NCBI RefSeq assembly: GCF_963855985.1
Contig: NC_087099.1
Location: 1,022,001 to 1,086,000 of the forward strand
Length of the DNA stretch: 64,000 bases
DNA from: Ostrinia nubilalis
Lineage: Eukaryota; Arthropoda; Insecta; Lepidoptera; Crambidae
Reading direction: 5' to 3'
The notes beneath the pieces are model-generated. The model saw nothing but the letters and a program-made list of their open reading frames with translations, was not told where the DNA came from and made no database searches. Each line of letters begins with the position of its first letter. The stretch's first letter is position 1. Positions 59,493 through 64,000 of this stretch are shown piece after piece. A program made the translations under genes and the position numbers.

Positions 59493-60376
59493 CATTTCTG
59501 TACATATTTTCAATCGTATTTTTATTTATGAACGTTCGTAGACCGAGCCGCGGGGCGCTGGCCCGGCGACGGCGACTCGTTACAGCGATACTTTACAAAA
59601 ATACTTAACACTAGCGGGATGTTACGATCGACTATCGACATCGATATAGCACATTGGAAGATTCCACAGGATCCGTGAGGGGGATATTACGGGGCACATA
59701 CATTTTTGTGACAGTTTTATTATAACTCTACGCTCGACTTTACGACGCTATTAACTTATTGTTACTTTATTTACAACTAATACTATGATTTCAGTCGTAA
59801 TAATAGTACCGTGATATGCATTATTGCCGGGATATCACTAAGAAATGTATAGTATTTACAAAGAGATATGCTTTCGAATTTCAATGTTTACATAGCTTTT
59901 TTTCTTTTCATTAAAAATATACAATCATTTTATTTGTAATAAATGATATGTCTACTTGTACACGATTCTTCAGACGTATTCGAAAATAAACTTAGAAATT
60001 ACAATAGCATAATAATTATAGTATGTATTTATAGAGCTCATGTTTATCGTCTTAGTACCAAAATGTTAAACCTGCGTATTCGTTTAGTTAACAATTTTGA
60101 CTCGTCGATTATGGAAAATACTTAAAAAATATCAAATTGGAATTAGTCCCACTAGTGACGGGACGTGTCCCGCAGCGGCTGCGCGGCGCGTCCCGCGGTG
60201 GGCACACGGCCTAGTCACGAGGGTTATCGCAACCTCTTGTATGCGGACGTGATCCGAGATGCTATGTGACCTATGGCGTTCTCGATTGTCAAAATAATAA
60301 CATTTCTAGGCTATAATTTTTGTATTGTATATACGTCACTTAAATCGACATTAGATTTAGGCTTTACGTTAAAGTC

Positions 60377-60382
60377 AATAAA
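60377..60382 (+). promoter_or_regulatory. Distal poly(A) signal
   Basis: AATAAA followed by a clear GT-rich element (TTGGTGTTTTGATTATGTT) about 25 nt on. It could give Fmr1 a long 3' UTR of about 1.3 kb. No other + strand gene end is evident here. Confidence 0.45.
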
Positions 60383-60444
60383 AGCTTTATTTTATACACT
60401 TGGTGTTTTGATTATGTTCACCCAAATCATCAAGTCTTAAGTCC

Positions 60445-60490
60445 TGAACGCATCACACGAGGGGAAAGCATGGCTTATGCTTTCCTCTCG
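60445..60490. repeat. Short stem-loop
   Basis: GAGGGGAAAGCAT, loop GGCTT, ATGCTTTCCTCTC: a 13-bp stem with a G-U type mismatch, about 70 nt past the distal poly(A) signal. Confidence 0.6.
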
Positions 60491-61922
60491 ATGGTTCTAT
60501 TATTATTTTGTAAGTTTAGCAATACGAAATATGACGTGCCACCATACATTTATCATTGTATTCACGCAATTCAAAAACAACCGCATACAAGAGGTTATCA
60601 TAATCTTATTTAAAATCCCTTTTAAAGTACTTCTCTCCACCATATCTTTTAATCAATCGGAATGGTAATACTTAAGCGTTTTTTCTGTTTTGTTACACTC
60701 GCATGTTCAACAGCGTGACTTAACGGTAAAAGTTTTCGTTTCAACGAGACCACGGAAGAAAATTCGTGTTCTCAAGAGCATGTTGCTCCCTTTCAGTGAC
60801 ACTGTTACACATATGGGTCAGCGAGTGTGACAAAACCGGAAACACCAATCAATTTACACATCAAATGAACCTAAATAGCAATGTAAATTAGTACATAAAA
60901 ACTAGATCACAAGTCTATGGGAATAATTTAAGACAAATCAAAGTTTTCTGGATTGCACGTTTTTGGAGAGGTATGGATTTATTTTGTAATATTTTGCTAC
61001 ATTTTGTAATAAAACATACATACTCAAATTATTTTTTCTTTGATTGGGCTTCCAGTTTTAACGATGGGATTATTTATAGGCCTTATTATAATGTACAGTC
61101 AACAGCAAAAGTGATATTGAAAAAGGTCCTATATTACGAAAGATATCTACTTTAACTGCAAACTGCACCTCATTCTGCCTTAATTAAATTAATAATATTA
61201 TATAAAATGTTATACGAGGTTCATTTTGGGAGTAAAACGATACGCTGCGGACCCTGTTCGCGAGTTCGTTGGAATAATCCACGCTAAGCGGGATGGTCCC
61301 TCCAATACAAATGGAAAAATGAAATCTGAATATGCAGACTTCTTTCATGACCCGAGGATTATTTATATTTCATTTAACATTAACGCAATAGGTAAGACAC
61401 TCCCAGATTTAGGTGATAAAATACCACAACTGTAAATAAATATCTTGAAAAGAATCTAAAAAAAAAGAACATTGTAGGTACTCATCCTTAGTAGACAAAA
61501 TTCTTTGCAGTTTTGGCAAAAGTGTGCGACTTTTCGCTTAGAAACAGCAACGTACCTTATAAAATATTAGGTTTCAAAATAAGCAGAGAAAACTATTTTG
61601 ACAACTAATAAGAAGTATGTAAGTCGAGTTCATAAATACTGGCAATGCGCAGTGTTTCAAGATATTGTAGCGCAATAACTGCACTACCGCTACATGAACA
61701 GTTTGTATGATTACATTTTATTGATGTTTGAGTTTGTATTGAAATAAGTATATGATCGTTAAAATGCTAACAACATTTTGAAACATTGGCAGTGTCAGTA
61801 TATTTATGAACTCGACTGTACCTCTACTAAACTGACTTAGTACCTATTGCCAATTTATGTTAAATCAAATACCTACAATCCTCAAAGTATGTCATCCATC
61901 ATCATCAGATCGATCTGTATTC
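60491..61922. other. Intergenic stretch right of Fmr1
   Basis: No gene supported. A 69-codon frame at 61226-61435 (GVKRYAADPVREFVGIIHAK...) has no recognised relative and no clear splice context. Confidence 0.35.
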
Positions 61923-62046
61923 TAAGGCTGAGTTGCACCACCTAACTTTGACCGTAAATATAACAATAGCCGGTATTTTTTGTATGGAGTTTGACAGATA
62001 TTTGACGTTTGTCAAAGTTAAAGTAAGTTGGTGCAATCCAGCCTTA
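61923..62046. mobile_element. MITE family M copy
   Basis: Ends AAGGCTGAGTTGCACCACCT and AAGTTGGTGCAATCCAGCCTT. Another copy is at 63178-63301, and a third starts at 63941 and runs off the window. Confidence 0.85.
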
Positions 62047-62517
62047 GACTGATTTGGTTGATGACAGTGAAATATTACATTTACTCCTCAAAGTACAGAT
62101 TGTTAAATGGTTAATAAACTTTGAGGGGCTAGTCCCATAACGACGTATCCGTATTTTCGGGTTTATCTGTTTCTATCGCTCGCTATGAGTGAGGGATGGA
62201 TATTTTTCGTTAAGTATAATTTGATTTATATGTATTTATCTGACGTGTTGTAATGTGTTGTGCTTGTGCCGGATCAGTACGAAATCGGTTTGACAGATGC
62301 GACACGACACGTCTGATAAATATAAATCCGCCTATATACGGTTACGTCGTTAGGGAACCCTCGCTGAATATAGCGACAGCATCCAATAAAGTTATATTCG
62401 TGACAGTTTAAACTCCGAAATAGCTTTACGGAGCGAAGTGATTAAATACCTACATACAAAATAACGCAAAGCTTCGGAAATACAGCTGTCACGTTTGTAA
62501 CTTTAGGGCTGCACAGA

Positions 62518-63412
62518 GGGCTTAGTGTGAGTTTACATCAAACGTCTTCACTGCGTAAAAAGTGATGACGAATTGTACAGCACACCTAGCGGAAACTTTA
62601 AAGAACTAAAAAGACAATGCCGGAAATTGGCGTCTTTTTTTTTTCGGGCGGCCATCGACCAAACTTTGTTTTTTGATTACAAAATAGTGTAATAAACCAA
62701 ACTTACTATGACATGTATACCTCTAAACTCAGTCTGAACTGAGTTACGAGCATTAGAAGTTTGATGATTTTCATACTAGATTTGCTTTTTGCGCGTAAGT
62801 TTTGTAAGAAATTGCAACAAAATAGTGACATTGTATGTGTGAACAAACAATACCATCCATTAAAGGCTCCAGACATCAGTATGCAGTAGAATCAGCGCAA
62901 TATTTTTTTGCAATTTCTTACAAAACTTGCGCGCAAAAAGCAAATGTAGTATGAAAATCATCAAACTTCTAATGCTCGTAACTCAGTTCAGACCGAGTTT
63001 AGAGGTATACATGCCATAGTAAGTTTGGTTTATTACACTATTTTGTAATCAAAAAACAAAGTTTGGTCGATGGCCGCGCGAAAAAAAAAAGACGCCACCT
63101 TCCATACAAAATCTGGCATTGCCATTTTCATACATATTTTTAACGCAGTCGATGTCGAATGCGTAAATAAGTGACATTAAGGCTGAGTTGCACCACCTGA
63201 CTTTAACCGTGACTATGACGATAACCGGTGCTTTTTGTATGGAGTCTGACAGATTTTTGACGTTTGTTAAAGTTAAAGTAAGATGGTGCAGCCCAGCCTA
63301 AATGTATAACGGTTGTACAGCGCCTCTAGCGGAATTTTCAAGAACTAATAACTGAATATCTTTTGAAAGCAATCGATATCGAATGCGTTTGACGTAAACT
63401 ACGCCCCCTGGG
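62518..63412. mobile_element. D-like element split by a 0.5-kb palindrome and a MITE M
   Basis: Left end GTGTGAGTTTACATCAAACG and right end CGTTTGACGTAAACTACGCC. Inside: the long palindrome 62612-63124 (AATGCCGGAAATTGGCGTCT mirrored; arms of about 200 bp containing GGCCATCGACCAAACTTTGT) and MITE M at 63178-63301. Confidence 0.7.
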
Positions 63413-63543
63413 CATAAAAACATATTTTGACCGACGTTGCTTCAACTCAAAATCGCAAACAGAGTCCAGCTCGCTCTACAAAGACATTAAACGAAGGTGC
63501 CCAGCTTAGCGGGCTTGTCCCCGGCAACAATGAGGTGGTGGCA

Positions 63544-63691
63544 TTAGAGCAGGCGGTGCTGGTCGTGAGCGTCGGGCTCGGACTCCGAGTCGGACGGCGA
63601 GCAGCACGACGAGTCCGACCAGTGCTGGAACTCCTCCTTGTGGTGCTCCAAAGCCATCAGCGACGGGAACAGGCTGTCGCACGCGCTGCAG
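63544..63691 (-). CDS. Terminal coding exon of a C2H2 zinc-finger protein (5' part outside window)
   Basis: A CGTTTCCAG acceptor (ending 63692) is followed by 1 + 147 nt to a TAA at 63546-63544. The peptide is SACDSLFPSLMALEHHKEEF followed by QHW and an acidic Ser-rich tail, SDSESEPDAHDQHRLL. CxxC plus downstream HH/H fits one C2H2 finger (CX2CX12HX5H) at the extreme C-terminus. The GC-rich, well-ordered codon use contrasts with the flanks. I do not recognise the gene. Upstream exons would lie beyond position 64000. Confidence 0.7.
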
Positions 63692-63772
63692 CTGGAAACG
63701 ATAAATAACTTGAGGACGACTTCTTTATTGAATTTATTCATCTTTTTGCTAAATTTTCTTACTTTCATACAC

Positions 63773-63940
63773 TAAGAGTAGGCGCACACCGTTGATTTTT
63801 CGTCGGCCGGTAGTTTAGTCGGGCAGTTGATCAGTATGGACATGTATGGGAGTGCGCACACTACGCCGATTCGATTTGGCCGATTCTTCATACAAATTAA
63901 AATCGGCCAACTAAAAATCAACGGTGTGCGCCTACTCTTA
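63773..63940. mobile_element. MITE family L copy
   Basis: Ends TAAGAGTAGGCGCACACCGT and ACGGTGTGCGCCTACTCTTA; inverted relative to 51341-51507. It lies in the intron of the zinc-finger gene. Confidence 0.88.
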
Positions 63941-64000
63941 AGCTGGGTTGCATCTTATTTTAACTTTGACAAATGTAAAAAATCTGTCAAACTACATACA
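63941..64000. mobile_element. MITE family M, partial at window edge
   Basis: AGCTGGGTTGCATCTTATTT followed by AACTTTGAC and TGTCAAACT, matching the M arms; continues past the window. Confidence 0.55.

Noticed and set aside
61226..61435. 69-codon frame
   Set aside because: Length is expected by chance, with no recognised similarity, promoter or splice context.

Overview
The window reads as lepidopteran (moth or butterfly) nuclear DNA. Genes are split by GT-AG introns, there are no bacterial gene features, and the AT-rich background is packed with short palindromic transposons and with an RTE-type LINE tail of a kind common in Lepidoptera. Four host genes can be rebuilt from spliced exons, plus one nested intronless gene. 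From the left they are: the last three coding exons of mitochondrial glutamate dehydrogenase (Gdh, +, 1-3748); the complete coding region of GDP-L-fucose synthase (Gmer, -, 5087-10061, seven coding exons, 324 aa); the complete coding region of the fragile X RNA-binding protein (Fmr1, +, 13870-59106, fifteen coding exons, 613 aa); an intronless trypsin-fold serine protease (-, 16800-17627) inside Fmr1 intron 4; and the last exon of an unidentified C2H2 zinc-finger gene (-, 63544-63691) running out of the right edge. All exon joins given keep the reading frame.

Most of the rest is transposable elements. Fmr1 intron 10 (12.8 kb) holds an apparently intact BEL/Pao LTR element (34879-43308). Its two 303-bp LTRs look identical, it has a 5-bp target duplication, and one 2470-codon frame carries Gag, protease, reverse transcriptase, RNase H, integrase and an envelope-like glycoprotein. 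It sits inside an older TIR element with poly-G tracts, next to a 2.6-kb foldback element. The other introns hold several MITE families: A (ends AATGAGGGCTATCG, about 216 bp), B (ends AAGYCTGGTC, about 208 bp, TA duplication), D, J, K, L, M, hAT-type elements and larger foldbacks. Many are nested in one another, so their order of insertion can be read.

The points most worth a second look are these. (1) Fmr1 exon edges are repeatedly duplicated: a whole second exon 5 with a one-base deletion, a copied tail of exon 7, and copied tails of exon 12, one of which forms an in-frame 63-nt candidate cassette exon. (2) MITEs stop within about 19-33 nt of splice sites of Gdh and Fmr1 at five places. (3) The BEL/Pao element has a consensus splice donor in its leader and an acceptor just before the envelope segment, which suggests a spliced envelope mRNA. 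(4) A terminal-inverted-repeat element has expanded into a 155-bp tandem array (10755-11550). (5) Fmr1 intron 7 carries a dense cluster of TATCGATA octamers. Gdh and Gmer converge, with candidate poly(A) signals about 130 bp apart; Gmer and Fmr1 diverge.
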